Source: Streptomyces sp. NRRL F-5122
GTDB lineage: Bacteria > Actinomycetota > Actinomycetes > Streptomycetales > Streptomycetaceae
Length of the DNA stretch: 64,000 bases
NCBI RefSeq assembly: GCF_001507435.1
Contig: NZ_LMWH01000258.1
Coordinates: 5,135-69,134 of the forward strand
Direction: 5' to 3'
Below the pieces are notes generated by a model. That model saw only the letters and a list, made by a program, of their open reading frames with translations, did not search any database and had not been told where the DNA came from. Shown piece by piece: positions 8,860-19,100 of the stretch. Made by a program: the position numbers and the translations under genes. How positions within the stretch are numbered: position 1 is the first letter of the stretch; each line of letters begins with the position of its first letter.

Positions 8860-11814
8860 ATGATCGACGACGCCACCCGTCTGGCCCTGCACCGGGACGC
8901 CCTGGCCGGAATGGCCGGGGGACGCCCCAAGCGACTCCAGCGCGCCTTGGACTTCTATGGTGAGGAACTCGACGAGCCCATCGAGGTTCCGGATCGGGAT
9001 TTCCTCGACTTCCTTCTTGCGGCCCGCCCTGGCGATCAGCTGCTTGAACTGTGGCGCAAGCAGCTCACGGAGTGGGACTTCGTCGACGCCCCGCACTGGA
9101 GCGACACCGGCGCACGAACCGACCAGCGCCGTGCGGAGGTGCTGAAACTGCTCGGCCTGGATGCCGACACGAGCAAGGTGATCAACAATTTGATCCCCGT
9201 GGCCAAGGAAGCCGCGCCGGTCGTCATCCGCGAGACTCGCCGGGACTGGTACAGCCGCCAGTCGCTCACCGGCCGCAGTTGGTACTGGCCCGCCTACGCT
9301 CGGCTGCTGGCCGCCAAGGGCTGGAACGAGGCCGCAGTGGCCGGGCTGGACGAGGCCTCCGACCGGGTGGTGGAACTGCTGGCCGATCCCACCGACGAAG
9401 CCGCGTATCAGTCCAAAGGCCTGGTCGTCGGCTATGTCCAGTCCGGCAAGACCGCCAACTTCACCGGTGTCATCGCCAAGGCCGTCGACGCCGGCTACAG
9501 GCTCGTCATCGTCCTGGGAGGCACGTTGAATCTGCTGCGCGCCCAGACCCAGCGCAGGCTGGACATGGAACTGGTGGGCCGGGAGAACATACTGCGCGGG
9601 GCTCCCGACCACGAATCCGACTACGCCGACGACCCGGCATGGATCCAGGGCAAGTTCCTCACCCACGGTGCCCTGCCCTCCACCCTGGGCGGTGTCGACA
9701 TCGTCCGAATGACGACCCGGGACAACGACTACAAGAGCCTGCTGCAGGGCATCGTCGCGCTTGAATTCGAGAAGCAGGAACCGGCGTTGCCCTTGTACGA
9801 GGCTCGCAACCTGCACCGCAGTTCGGCGCGGCTCATGGTGGTCAAGAAGAACAAGACCGTGCTCGCCAAGCTGGTCAAGGACCTCAACAAGATCAAGACG
9901 CCGCTCGGTGAGATCCCGGTGCTGATCATCGACGACGAGTCGGACGAGGCCTCGGTCAACACCAGCAACCTCAGCAAGCCCGACGCAGAACGCACAGCGA
10001 TCAACGAGAAGATCTCCGAGCTGCTCCGGATGTTGCCGCGTGCCCAGTACGTCGGATACACGGCGACGCCTTTCGCCAACGTCTTCATCGATCCCAGTGA
10101 CGCCGAGGACATCTTCCCGAAGGACTTCATCATCTCCCTGCCGCGCCCGGCCGGGTACATGGGCGTCCAGGACTTCCACGACCTCGACTCGAACCCTCTG
10201 CCGCAGCAGCGCACCGTCGCCAACTCCAATGAGAAGGCCCACGTGCGCGACATCGTTCTGAACGATGAGGAGGACGACAGCTGTCTGCGTCAGGCGATCG
10301 ACATGTTCGTGCTCACTGCCGCCATGAAGCTGTACCGCGAAGCCAACGGCCTCGGTGACCGCTACTTCCAGCACCACACCATGCTCATCCACGAGTCTGT
10401 GCGGACCCACGACCACCGTGAGCTTCTCGCGCTGGCCACCCGGCTGTGGTACGAGAGCGGCTACACCGGTGCCGCCGGCCACGCCCGGCTGCGCGCACTC
10501 TTCGACACCGACATCGCTCCGGTCTCCCACGCCCGCGCCGAGGGCGAGGCAGTGCCCGCGAGCTTCGACGAGCTGATGCCCTTCGTCGGTGCCGCATACA
10601 TGCGCATCGGAGGCGATGACAAGCCCATCATCGTCGTCAACGGCGACAAGGACATCGAGACCGGCGAGGCCGACTTCGACAAGCGATCGATCTGGAAGAT
10701 CCTCATCGGCGGTCAGAAACTCGCCCGGGGCTTCACCGTCGAAGGCCTGACCGTTTCCTACTACCGCCGTCGCGCCACCAACGCATCCACACTCATGCAG
10801 ATGGGCCGGTGGTTCGGCTTCCGCCGCGGCTACCGCGACCTCGTCCGCCTCTACGTCGGCCGGGAGGAGACGAGCGGGGCCAAGGAGATCGACCTTTACC
10901 AGGCGTTCGAGGCCATCTGCCGTGACGAGGAAGCATTCCGCGCCCAGCTCGAGCAGTACGCCAGGCCGATCGACGGTGAAGCTCAGATAACACCCGCCCA
11001 GGTTCCACCACTCGTCTCGCAACACCTGCCGTGGCTCAAGCCGACCAGCCCCAACAAGATGTTCAATGCACGTCTGGTCGAGGTCCGCACCCCAGGTCAG
11101 TGGGAGGAGCCCACCGCCTACCCGAGCAAGGCGGCGCCGCTCAAGCGCAACAACGAGCTGTGGGCTCCGATCCTGGATCGCCTCTCGGACGAAACGACGC
11201 CCTTCACGCACACTGTGACGCGTGAGACCGGCGAGGCGGTCACCTTCCGCTTCCCCGCGCGCACCGCACTCGTCGCACACGGCGACCTGATGGAGGTGCT
11301 CCGGACGGTGGAGTGGGGAGCGGAACAGCAGTTCGCCCCGCACCGAAGGTACCTGGAGGAGATCGGCGGCACCCTGGCCCAGGTCGAGGACTGGCTGGTC
11401 GTCGCCCCACAGCACGCAGGGGGCAACAAGAGACTGCTGCTTGGCAGCAAGGCGCGCTCCTTCTCGTGGTTCGGTCGCGATCGACGCCGCGGACCGTTGT
11501 TCGGAGCGATCAGCGAGCCCAGGCACCGGCCGGCCCTGCTCAGGATCGCAGGAGCGTTGCCGTCCTGCGGTGATGAGGCGACGGATGCGCTCGCCGCCAG
11601 GCGGCGAGGAGTACTGGCGTTGTTCCCGGTGGTCGAGGGGAAGCACACCTCAGACATCAGCGTTGACGGCACGCTCGATCCGGGCAAACTCGTGCTCGCT
11701 TTCGCCTTTGTCGCGCCGATCACGGCGCACGGCAAAGACAACAAGGTGGTGCGTTTCACGACAATCGACTCTTCTCGGGAAGGGGACGCAATCATCACAA
11801 ATCAGGACGCCTAG
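8860..11814 (+). CDS. Z1-domain ATPase/helicase-like protein
   Basis: A 984-residue protein starting at ATG 8860 after a GACGAGGA ribosome site. The Z1 domain shows Walker A GYVQSGKTANF (residues 191-201), Walker B IIDDESDEAS (about 355-364), and a helicase-like YTATPFANV (about 400). A C-terminal motor motif reads QMGRWFGFRRGYRD (about 647). GGQKLARGFTVEGLTVSYYR lies between them. Z1 proteins are P-loop motors known from restriction-type islands alongside MutL-like ATPases, PD-(D/E)XK nucleases and C5-methyltransferases; all four occur here in that order. It probably moves on or remodels invading DNA. The length is normal for the family and there are no signs of damage. An upstream in-frame extension to 8602 overlaps the nuclease gene and is not used. 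Confidence 0.87.
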   Translation: MIDDATRLALHRDALAGMAGGRPKRLQRALDFYGEELDEPIEVPDRDFLDFLLAARPGDQLLELWRKQLTEWDFVDAPHWSDTGARTDQRRAEVLKLLGLDADTSKVINNLIPVAKEAAPVVIRETRRDWYSRQSLTGRSWYWPAYARLLAAKGWNEAAVAGLDEASDRVVELLADPTDEAAYQSKGLVVGYVQSGKTANFTGVIAKAVDAGYRLVIVLGGTLNLLRAQTQRRLDMELVGRENILRGAPDHESDYADDPAWIQGKFLTHGALPSTLGGVDIVRMTTRDNDYKSLLQGIVALEFEKQEPALPLYEARNLHRSSARLMVVKKNKTVLAKLVKDLNKIKTPLGEIPVLIIDDESDEASVNTSNLSKPDAERTAINEKISELLRMLPRAQYVGYTATPFANVFIDPSDAEDIFPKDFIISLPRPAGYMGVQDFHDLDSNPLPQQRTVANSNEKAHVRDIVLNDEEDDSCLRQAIDMFVLTAAMKLYREANGLGDRYFQHHTMLIHESVRTHDHRELLALATRLWYESGYTGAAGHARLRALFDTDIAPVSHARAEGEAVPASFDELMPFVGAAYMRIGGDDKPIIVVNGDKDIETGEADFDKRSIWKILIGGQKLARGFTVEGLTVSYYRRRATNASTLMQMGRWFGFRRGYRDLVRLYVGREETSGAKEIDLYQAFEAICRDEEAFRAQLEQYARPIDGEAQITPAQVPPLVSQHLPWLKPTSPNKMFNARLVEVRTPGQWEEPTAYPSKAAPLKRNNELWAPILDRLSDETTPFTHTVTRETGEAVTFRFPARTALVAHGDLMEVLRTVEWGAEQQFAPHRRYLEEIGGTLAQVEDWLVVAPQHAGGNKRLLLGSKARSFSWFGRDRRRGPLFGAISEPRHRPALLRIAGALPSCGDEATDALAARRRGVLALFPVVEGKHTSDISVDGTLDPGKLVLAFAFVAPITAHGKDNKVVRFTTIDSSREGDAIITNQDA

Positions 11815-11852
11815 CATCCCTATGCCTGTCAGTGGGGGGTTCTACGCTTCTG

Positions 11853-12875
11853 ATGGATGCGGTGGTGCGTGCGGACGATGCACCACCGCCGTCGGGTGCA
11901 CCGGTGGGGGAATGGGTGGAAGCGCACAGACACACTTCGCTTGAGATCTGCGCCGGCGCGGGCGCCCAAGCGCTCGGGCTGGAACGGGCCGGTTTCGACC
12001 CGATCATGCTGATGGACACCAAGGAGCACGCCTGCCGGACGGTCCGACTCAACCGGCGCCGCTGGGACGTGCGCTGCATCGACCTGCTCGACTTCGATCC
12101 CGCAGAGCACCCTCAGACCTATGACGTCGACCTGCTCAGCGGCGGCCTTCCCCGGGTCAAGTCCGCAGCGGCCGTGCGGCGCCCCGAGGACACGGCGGAA
12201 CGCGGGCTGCTCAAGGCCGCGATCTGGCTGTTGACCGCGGTCAGACCCAAGGCCCTGTTGCTCGAGAACGTCGCCGACCTTGTGGAAAGCGACGACTTCG
12301 CCGACGACCGCTCCTGGATCGAGGACGAGCTGACGCACGCCGGTTACCGGCCTTTCTGGAAGGTGCTCAACGCCGCCGACTTCGACGTCCCCCAAATCCG
12401 CCGCAGCGGATTCCTCGTCGCCCTTGCCGCTCCGTACCACGGTGCCTTCGCATGGCCCGAGCCCAGCGGCCGTCCTGCACCCACCGTGGGCGAAACCCTC
12501 GGCCCCTCCATGGCTGTTGGCGGCTGGCCCGGTGCGCAGCGCTGGGCCGAGCACGCCGATCGCCCGGCCCCTGCGCTCGTCGGCGGCTCCGACCGTCGCG
12601 GTGGCGCCGACCTCGGCCCCACCGGTAGCAAGAAGGCATGGGCCTCCCTGGGCGTCAACGGCAACAGCCTCGGCGACGACTTCCCGCCTGCGGACTTCCC
12701 GATCGGAGGCCTGCCCCGACTCAACGTACGTCAGGCGGCGATGATCCAGTCCATCCCCGAGGACTGGGTCTTCTTCGGCGGCAAGACCTCGGTCTACCGG
12801 CAGATCGGCCATGCCATGCCCCCGCCCCTTGCGACTGCGGTGGGACATGCCATCGCAGCCACCCTGCACAGCTAA
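11853..12875 (+). CDS. Cytosine-5 DNA methyltransferase homologue lacking the catalytic cysteine
   Basis: A 340-residue C5-methyltransferase fold. It has motif I SLEICAGAGAQALGLE (29-44), motif VI LLENV (136-140) and motif VIII VPQIRRSG (about 178-185). Motif IX is NVRQAAMIQSIPEDW and motif X QIGHAMPPPLATAVG. Motif IV, normally GGPPCQ with the nucleophilic Cys, reads GGLPRVKS (97-104) with Arg at the Cys position (101). No other Cys is nearby. The codon there is CGG, two changes from TGC, so it is not a simple sequencing slip. The protein may be a non-catalytic partner, like other pseudo-methyltransferases, or use altered chemistry. It starts 38 bp after the Z1 gene and ends 9 bp before an intact methyltransferase. 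An upstream GTG (11832) is an alternative start. Confidence 0.8.
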   Translation: MDAVVRADDAPPPSGAPVGEWVEAHRHTSLEICAGAGAQALGLERAGFDPIMLMDTKEHACRTVRLNRRRWDVRCIDLLDFDPAEHPQTYDVDLLSGGLPRVKSAAAVRRPEDTAERGLLKAAIWLLTAVRPKALLLENVADLVESDDFADDRSWIEDELTHAGYRPFWKVLNAADFDVPQIRRSGFLVALAAPYHGAFAWPEPSGRPAPTVGETLGPSMAVGGWPGAQRWAEHADRPAPALVGGSDRRGGADLGPTGSKKAWASLGVNGNSLGDDFPPADFPIGGLPRLNVRQAAMIQSIPEDWVFFGGKTSVYRQIGHAMPPPLATAVGHAIAATLHS

Positions 12876-12884
12876 AATCGGTCC

Positions 12885-14303
12885 ATGATCAGCTACGGAA
12901 CCCCCGACCCCATCACGGTTGTCGACCTCTTCGCCGGCTGCGGGGGCTTCACGCGAGGGTTCCACGAGTTCCGGCCCCAGGGCGTGAAGGGGAGCGGTCC
13001 GGTATTTCGCAGTATCGCGGCCGTGGAACACGACAGGTCGGCCGCCGCGACCTACGCCGCGAACTTCGGCAGCTTGCGCGAGGAGCCGACGGGGCCGCAC
13101 GCCCGCGTCCATGTCGGAGACATCGAGGAATGGGGTCCGACCGACGAGGATCTGCACGCCGACGTGGTCGTCGGAGGCCCGCCCTGCCAGGGATTCTCGG
13201 CGCTGAACCGGAAGAAGACGGGGCTGGAGCGCAATCGGCTCTGGGAGGAGTACGTTCGCATCGTCGCGCGGATCCGACCGAAGGTCTTCGTCATCGAAAA
13301 TGTGGACCGTTTTCTCAAGTCGGATGAATTCCAGGATCTGCTTGGGGCCGTGAAGCCGGGCGGGAGTCTGGAGAATTACCACATCGTGGACCCCTGGGGG
13401 CCGGTCACCGACGGAGGTGCGGAGCGGCCGGTAAGCCGCTACCTGCTTAATGCCGCGGACTATGGTGCGGTTCAGGCGCGACGTCGTGCGATCGTTATGG
13501 GTGTGCGCGAGGATTTGCTGAAGGAGGGGGCCGCGCTCAGTTATCCTCCCCGGTCGTACACGTCGAATGCCAGGTCCGTTGGGCGGCGTTCAGAGATGTC
13601 CGGCCAGGAGACACTCTTCCGCGATGGTCTCTCCACAGACTCATGGCTTCCCGTCGACAGCGTGTTTGAGGAGTCGGCCAAGTTGCGATTGCGCGGAACC
13701 GAACTTCCTGCGGGCTCGGTGCCGTTCCCGGAGATCGGCAACGATGTTCGCGGCGTCTTCACTACGCGTGACCTCCACATCCGCCGCAATCCGGAACTCC
13801 TGTCCCGTGCCCGGTATCGAGCCATCCCGCGCCGCGGCAATCGAAATGACCTCCGTGGCAAGTGGTTCACCATGACAGAGTCCGGCAGGATTCGCATTCT
13901 CGAGGAACATGAGCTCGCAGATGTGAGCACTCCTGTGGAGTACCTGTCGACAGAGAGCTGGGACAACCACGACAAGGGAACCGGGGACGTGATGGGGCGA
14001 CTCCGCCTGGGCGAGCCGTCCGTCACCATTCGCACCGAATTTTACAAGCCGGAGAAGGGGCGCTACCTGCACCCCACGAGGAACCGTCCCATCACGCATT
14101 ACGAGGCCGCCCGTATCCAGGGGTTCCCCGAGGACTTCAGGTGGTGTGGCACCAAGGTGGAGATCGCTCGACAGATCGGGAACGCCGTGCCGATTCCGCT
14201 CGGTCGGGCCATTGCCTCCGCGATTTACGCCTGCCTGCGCGGTGGCGGAACGGCCGTTCCGCCACCGCGCGGTGGCAGCGATCAAGGCCTCATTGCTGGC
14301 TGA
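12885..14303 (+). CDS. Cytosine-5 DNA methyltransferase, complete
   Basis: A 472-residue enzyme with all main C5-methyltransferase motifs. It has I VVDLFAGCGGFTRGF (12-26), IV GGPPCQGFS (97-105, nucleophile C101), VI FVIENV (135-140) and VIII AVQARRRA. Motif IX is HYEAARIQGFPEDF and X is RQIGNAVPIPLGRAI. The variable region between VIII and IX is long and would form the target-recognition domain. It would transfer a methyl group from S-adenosylmethionine to C5 of cytosine, presumably marking host DNA against the nucleases encoded here. It follows the degenerate homologue by 9 bp, so the two are probably co-expressed. Its 3' end overlaps the convergent drmB gene by 14 bp and contains a 34-bp palindrome. 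Confidence 0.92.
   Translation: MISYGTPDPITVVDLFAGCGGFTRGFHEFRPQGVKGSGPVFRSIAAVEHDRSAAATYAANFGSLREEPTGPHARVHVGDIEEWGPTDEDLHADVVVGGPPCQGFSALNRKKTGLERNRLWEEYVRIVARIRPKVFVIENVDRFLKSDEFQDLLGAVKPGGSLENYHIVDPWGPVTDGGAERPVSRYLLNAADYGAVQARRRAIVMGVREDLLKEGAALSYPPRSYTSNARSVGRRSEMSGQETLFRDGLSTDSWLPVDSVFEESAKLRLRGTELPAGSVPFPEIGNDVRGVFTTRDLHIRRNPELLSRARYRAIPRRGNRNDLRGKWFTMTESGRIRILEEHELADVSTPVEYLSTESWDNHDKGTGDVMGRLRLGEPSVTIRTEFYKPEKGRYLHPTRNRPITHYEAARIQGFPEDFRWCGTKVEIARQIGNAVPIPLGRAIASAIYACLRGGGTAVPPPRGGSDQGLIAG
14237..14270. terminator. Perfect 34-bp palindrome at convergent gene ends
   Basis: The 17-base arm GCGCGGTGGCGGAACGG is followed directly by its exact reverse complement with no loop. It sits inside the last codons of the methyltransferase gene and just downstream of the drmB stop in the other direction. 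A bidirectional terminator is the likely role, though neither side has a U-tract. A dyad protein-binding site is the alternative. Confidence 0.6.
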
Positions 14304-16134
14304 AGTATCCGGGGACCGTACCCCCATGCGTTCCGATCAAGACAGCGCGGTCCAGGAGAGCGTTGTTCATCTCGCAACTCGTCTCCGGCAGCAGCACGCA
14401 CGCGTGGCAGGCGGCCAGATTGAGGTTGTCCGTGCCGCTGGCCGTCGACTCCATGCACAGCGGGTCGTTGGAGCACCACGCCGCGCGGGCAAGCGCCGAG
14501 GCCAGGGCCTCACGCAACCGCTCGGGGTCGCCCTGGGCGACGATGCCGCCCAGGCTGCCGGCGGAGTCGCTGGTGGCGGTGTAGATGAGCAGGCCGGCCA
14601 TGTCTTTTCCGATGTAGAGCCGCTCGCGTAGTGCCGCCGCGGGGTACCCGCCGTCCAGGCTCCACTCGTTGATCAGGATGTGGGCGAGCGTATGCACCAG
14701 GAGGAACCGGGGCGAGGCGGGCGAGGTCGGAATCGACGTCGCGCCCTGGGCGGCGCGTTCCCGCAGGAGCGCGTTGTGATTGTCGCGGATGCGTTCCGCG
14801 CGCAGCGTCGGTTGCTCGCTTCGCTCCCACCGGCGAAGCCGCTCGTCGTCCAGCCGCAGGAACACCCCTTCACCGCTCACCTCGATCGCGGGAAGCCACT
14901 CCAGGGGTCGACCGGACAGGGGCGAGCGGCGCAGCATGTCGTCGGCCGGACTGGGCTCGTCGACGCGGGTGAACGTGTGCAGCGCGCGGACCTCGCGAAG
15001 GCGTTTGACCAGCATGACGTTGCCGAGCCCGGAGTCCTTCAGCGGCTCGATACCCTCGCTCGGCGGCTCGCAGACGAAGTCCTGCAGGTGCTCGCCGTCT
15101 TGTTCGGGATGGGTGTGGTGCAACGTCGTGTACTCCTGCTGGTAGATCTCCTTTCGCGCGTCGAGTGGGTCGACCTGTTCCGTCTGCGGCGCCTCCTCCA
15201 GGCGGCGCAGCTCGGCGATCCGGTCGATGAACTGGTCGGGAGAGAACTGCGGGTATTTGTCCAGCAGCTTCTCGAAGCGAAGAATCGCTCGGATGCCTTC
15301 GGGCGTCTCGTCCTTGAGTCGGTCGTAGTAGGGGGTGACGATCTTGTTGAGGGCTTCGCTCCACGGCGGGATGGACAGAGCCGAGTGGACGATCGGGAAC
15401 CACACGGAGGAGGAACCACGCTGCAAGGTCCTGGGCAGGCGGTCGCAGAACTCGGCCGGGGCACCGCTGAGCCAGGGGCGCTTGCCACTGCAGCGGATCC
15501 CGAGCTTCTTGAGCGCTTGTCTGCGGAAGGCACCTTCCATGGACACCTCCTTCGCCCCGCAGGTGCAGCCGATCAGTACTGCCCTCAGTGACGCGGTCGA
15601 GCCCTCGGCCCGCAGCCGCAGCTCGCCTCCGCATCGCCCGCCGGCGGCGTGTTCGTTGCCGCGATGGACCCACTGCCAGTACGGGAAGTCGCTCAGGTGG
15701 CCGTGGTCGCAGGCGACCACAAAGCGGGACGGGACCAGAGCCTCCTCGCAGTCGGAGCACTCGGCCTTGCCCGCTGGGGAGTTGAAGCCAGCGAAGGGCT
15801 GAAGCGATTTGCAGGTGGGGCACGAATAGAAGACGGGGAAGCGGACTGCGCGCACACCGTCCTGTGCCTCGTCCGGGTCGGGTGCCGGAGGAAGGCGGAA
15901 GTACTTCACGCCCAAAGAACGGGACAGCCGTCGCTCCCACACCTTGGGGGCCTGTGAGATGTCCCAGGAATCCAGTCCGGACACGATGAAGGATTCGTTG
16001 TCGACTGCGATCATGGCACCGACGCCGTAGGTGGTGATCAGCTGGGCGCGGCGGATCTCTCCGAGCTTGCGTGCGCGGCGTACCGGTGCGGCGCCCGGCG
16101 TGCGGCGACGCATGCGTGGCGGAGGCGGGGTCAT
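14290..16134 (-). CDS. drmB: DrmB (DUF1998 protein of DISARM-type systems)
   Basis: A 614-residue protein. The N-terminus has the typical IRRAQLITTYGVGAMIAV opening of DrmB proteins. It continues with a zinc ribbon (SCPTCK ... CSDCEE), CGGEL and CTCGAKEV. The C-terminal DUF1998 region has CSNDPLCMES, then ACHACVLLPETSCEMNNALL, with four conserved cysteines. The segment LLVHTLAHILINEWSLDGGY is the family hallmark. In DISARM, DrmB forms a complex with the DrmA helicase that loads on DNA with 5' overhangs and is needed for phage restriction. Here the ATG at 16134 overlaps the drmA stop by 4 bases (ATGA), so the pair is coupled. The gene ends opposite a methyltransferase, overlapping it by 14 bp. 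Confidence 0.9.
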   Translation of the reverse strand: MTPPPPRMRRRTPGAAPVRRARKLGEIRRAQLITTYGVGAMIAVDNESFIVSGLDSWDISQAPKVWERRLSRSLGVKYFRLPPAPDPDEAQDGVRAVRFPVFYSCPTCKSLQPFAGFNSPAGKAECSDCEEALVPSRFVVACDHGHLSDFPYWQWVHRGNEHAAGGRCGGELRLRAEGSTASLRAVLIGCTCGAKEVSMEGAFRRQALKKLGIRCSGKRPWLSGAPAEFCDRLPRTLQRGSSSVWFPIVHSALSIPPWSEALNKIVTPYYDRLKDETPEGIRAILRFEKLLDKYPQFSPDQFIDRIAELRRLEEAPQTEQVDPLDARKEIYQQEYTTLHHTHPEQDGEHLQDFVCEPPSEGIEPLKDSGLGNVMLVKRLREVRALHTFTRVDEPSPADDMLRRSPLSGRPLEWLPAIEVSGEGVFLRLDDERLRRWERSEQPTLRAERIRDNHNALLRERAAQGATSIPTSPASPRFLLVHTLAHILINEWSLDGGYPAAALRERLYIGKDMAGLLIYTATSDSAGSLGGIVAQGDPERLREALASALARAAWCSNDPLCMESTASGTDNLNLAACHACVLLPETSCEMNNALLDRAVLIGTHGGTVPGYFSQQ

Positions 16135-19100
16135 CGAGGGGACTCCAAAAAGAAGGTGGAAGTGGCGTCGACGTCGCGCAGGCTCCACAGGGTGCGCCAG
16201 GCGAAGTCGCCCTGGGGGTCGTCGTCGAACGTGGACAGCAACGCGGGAATGCTGCTGCTGCGACGGGCCTCGTAGACCAGGTTCGGCGATTCTTCGGCCT
16301 CCTGGCGCCACCAGTCGACGAACTCATCGAAGGCGCGGGCCGTGGCCTCGTGTTCCCGGTTGTCCACGGCCTTCACCCGGTCCAGAACCGCTGAGCGGAC
16401 GGTGCTGTTGAGGTCGTCCCAGAAGTCCGCGATGCGTCCGGCCGAGGCATTGCCTCGGGCCGCCGGCAGCAGGATCCGCGCCAGGGCCACGATGACGGCA
16501 TGCAGCCCCCGGTCCCGGGAACGGGCCGAGAACGGTGTGACGCTGGTGGACTCCACCTCACGGTATAGCGCCGAATGGAAGTGCAGGAACCTCTCGTAGT
16601 GCGAACGGTCCCGCGAGCGCGAGGAGTTCAGCATCACCGCCACCAGGCCGGGATGGCGGCGGCCCACACGGCTGGTCGCCTGGATGTACTCGGCCGTGGT
16701 CTGCGGCTGACCCATGACCGCCATCAAACCGAGGCGGTCCACGTCGACCCCCACTGAGATCATGTTGGTGGCGAGCAGCGCGTCGAGCACGTCGCTCATC
16801 GGAAGATGGCGCTCCACCTCCTTGAGCCGCTTGGGGATGTCGCTGGCGCTGGCGCGGCTGCTGAGCTCGGTGAGCCCGTCGATCGAGCGGGGCTCCGGCC
16901 AGGCCTCACGGGCGGCCAGATATTCGAGGCGGTCCTGGACGTCGTCCAGTACTTGCAATTCGGCAGCGGACAGCAGACGGAGGCTGTTGAAGTACCCGAC
17001 CAGGGTCCAGTAGGCGTCCCGTACCTCCGGTTTCGCGTCGATCACGGCTGCGTAGTGCAGCAGTGCCGCGTACGTGCGCACCAGGAGGGTGGCCTGGCTT
17101 GTGCTGGAGGTGAGCAGGCCGACATAGCGGCGAGCCGCCTTGCGGTCGCGGGGTGTCTCGACGGCGAACCACGAATCGCGCGCGTCCAGGCCTCCGGGTG
17201 GGAATTGACTGACTCGACGAGAGAAGAGGTGACGTCCCTGGTCGTCGGCACGACGGATGGTGGCGGTCGAGGCGATCACCTTCGGGTACTTGGCGAGTAC
17301 ATCCACGGCCGTCTCGTACAGACCGGTCAGGGTTCCCAAAGGGCCCGAGATCAGGTGCAACTCGTCCTGGACGATGAGCTCGGGCGGGCGCGTGCCGTCT
17401 TCCCGATCGCGGTTGAACAGCGCCGCCGTCGCCTCTCGCCACGGCATGGAGGCGAACTTGTCGACCGTGGCGATGATCAAGGTCGGGCGGGCGTCGTACA
17501 CGGCCTCGTCGATCAGATGGACCGGAAGGCCCCGGTGGTAGGCGCAGGAGTGGTCGGGGCAGCGAATGTGCATGCGCCGGCGGTCCAGGTCGACCTCGTA
17601 GTCGCGGGCGTCGAGGCGGGTGCCGCACCACGGGCAGGCGTGGAGCTGGACCGGGTTCTCCTTCTGCACCTGTTTGCCGGGGCTGGCGTGAAGTTCCTTG
17701 AGTTTCCCATCGGCGGCCTCGAGGGTGTTGGGGGTGGCCGACCTGCCGACCCACATGCCGATGGAGATCTCCTCGGTGCCCAGGACGTCAGGCTCGGCGG
17801 CGCGCAGTCGTTCCATGGCGCAGATCAGCGCGGCCGCACGCTCGAACTGCTGGAGTGTCAGCAGACGCAGGGTGTAGCGCATGAGCACGGTCACCCCTCC
17901 GCCCAGGCGTCCGTCTTGCAGCCGTCGCAGGAATGTCGTGAAGGCGATCAGGCCCAGGTATGCCTCGGTCTTGCCGCCTCCCGTCGGGAACCAGAGCAGA
18001 TCGGCGATGTCCCGGTCCGCATGGTGCGGGTCGACGATTCCCTGCAGACACTGGAGCATGAAACCGATCTGGAAGGGCCGCCACGTGCCTGCCTCGATCA
18101 CCGGCGCACCCTGCCGGCCCTCCTTGATCCAAGAGGTGCGTGCCCGCTGTTCCGCCATGGCCAGATTGGCGAGTCGGAAGGCGCGCAGAATCTCCGGATG
18201 CCCCCGGTCCTCCAGCAGGTCCACTCCCCGATGCATCCGTCGCAGAGCCTGGCGGCACCGCTCGATCTGCTCGCGTGCCACAGGACCGTGGTCGGTGGAC
18301 TCCAGGCTCCGGGCCGCGGACTCCTGCCATCCGATCCACTCTTTATAGCCCTTTAGCAACGACCGCAATGCGCCGACGACCTGGGCGGTGGGTGCGGTGC
18401 CCAGCCCGTACATGGTCAGGGCCCCATCGTCGATGGTCGGATTGGAGTCGGTGAGCAGCACCTCGTGTGAGGGCACAAACTCAGTGCGAACCGAGGCCAC
18501 GGCGGCCCGGGCGGTTTGAACGGCACCGATGGGCGGCGCAGTCCAGTCCCAGTGCGCCGCACAGCCATGCCCGGTGGCGAAGGTGGGCGCGTGGCGGTGG
18601 AGCAGCCGGCTGAGGGCCTGTTCGGGGTCCACGGCACCCAGCGGGGCCGGGCGCTCGACGAAGGGAGCACGTCCCTCGTGCGCGGCGGTGACCTCCAACA
18701 CGGGCTGGTAGAAGCAGTGAGCGTCGCGCAGATCGTATGTGCCCACGGTCAGGCTGTTGACGACCGTGGCCGTCACCGTGACCGTGCCGTGGGCGCTGTC
18801 CGCGGGGCGGACCAGGACATGAAGATCCAGGCCAGGGTGCAGCTCCACGGCGTCTCTCCAGCCGGGAACCCTCACGTCGACCCGGTCCGGCTCCATGCGC
18901 AAGGGGGCTCGCCGCCAATGCTCGCGCTGCTCGTCGGTGCTGCGTATTTCGGTGCGTCGCGCCGCGATCGGGTTGCCGTCGGCGTCCTCGGGAAGGTATA
19001 TCGCGGCCCGCACGCGGAGAACGATCTCCGGGCAGACCGCCGGATCCACGGCGAACGTCAGGCCCATCGACGAGGGCCGGCGCACGTTGGCGAGGGCAAC

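Noticed and set aside
8749..11646. Long minus-strand open frame of 965 codons
   Set aside because: Antisense to the Z1 gene; composition is Val/Gly/Leu/Asp-rich and no motif is seen.
11829..13382. 517-codon minus-strand frame
   Set aside because: Shadow of the two methyltransferase genes, whose motifs fix the plus strand as coding.
16806..18356. 516-codon plus-strand frame
   Set aside because: Shadow of drmA.
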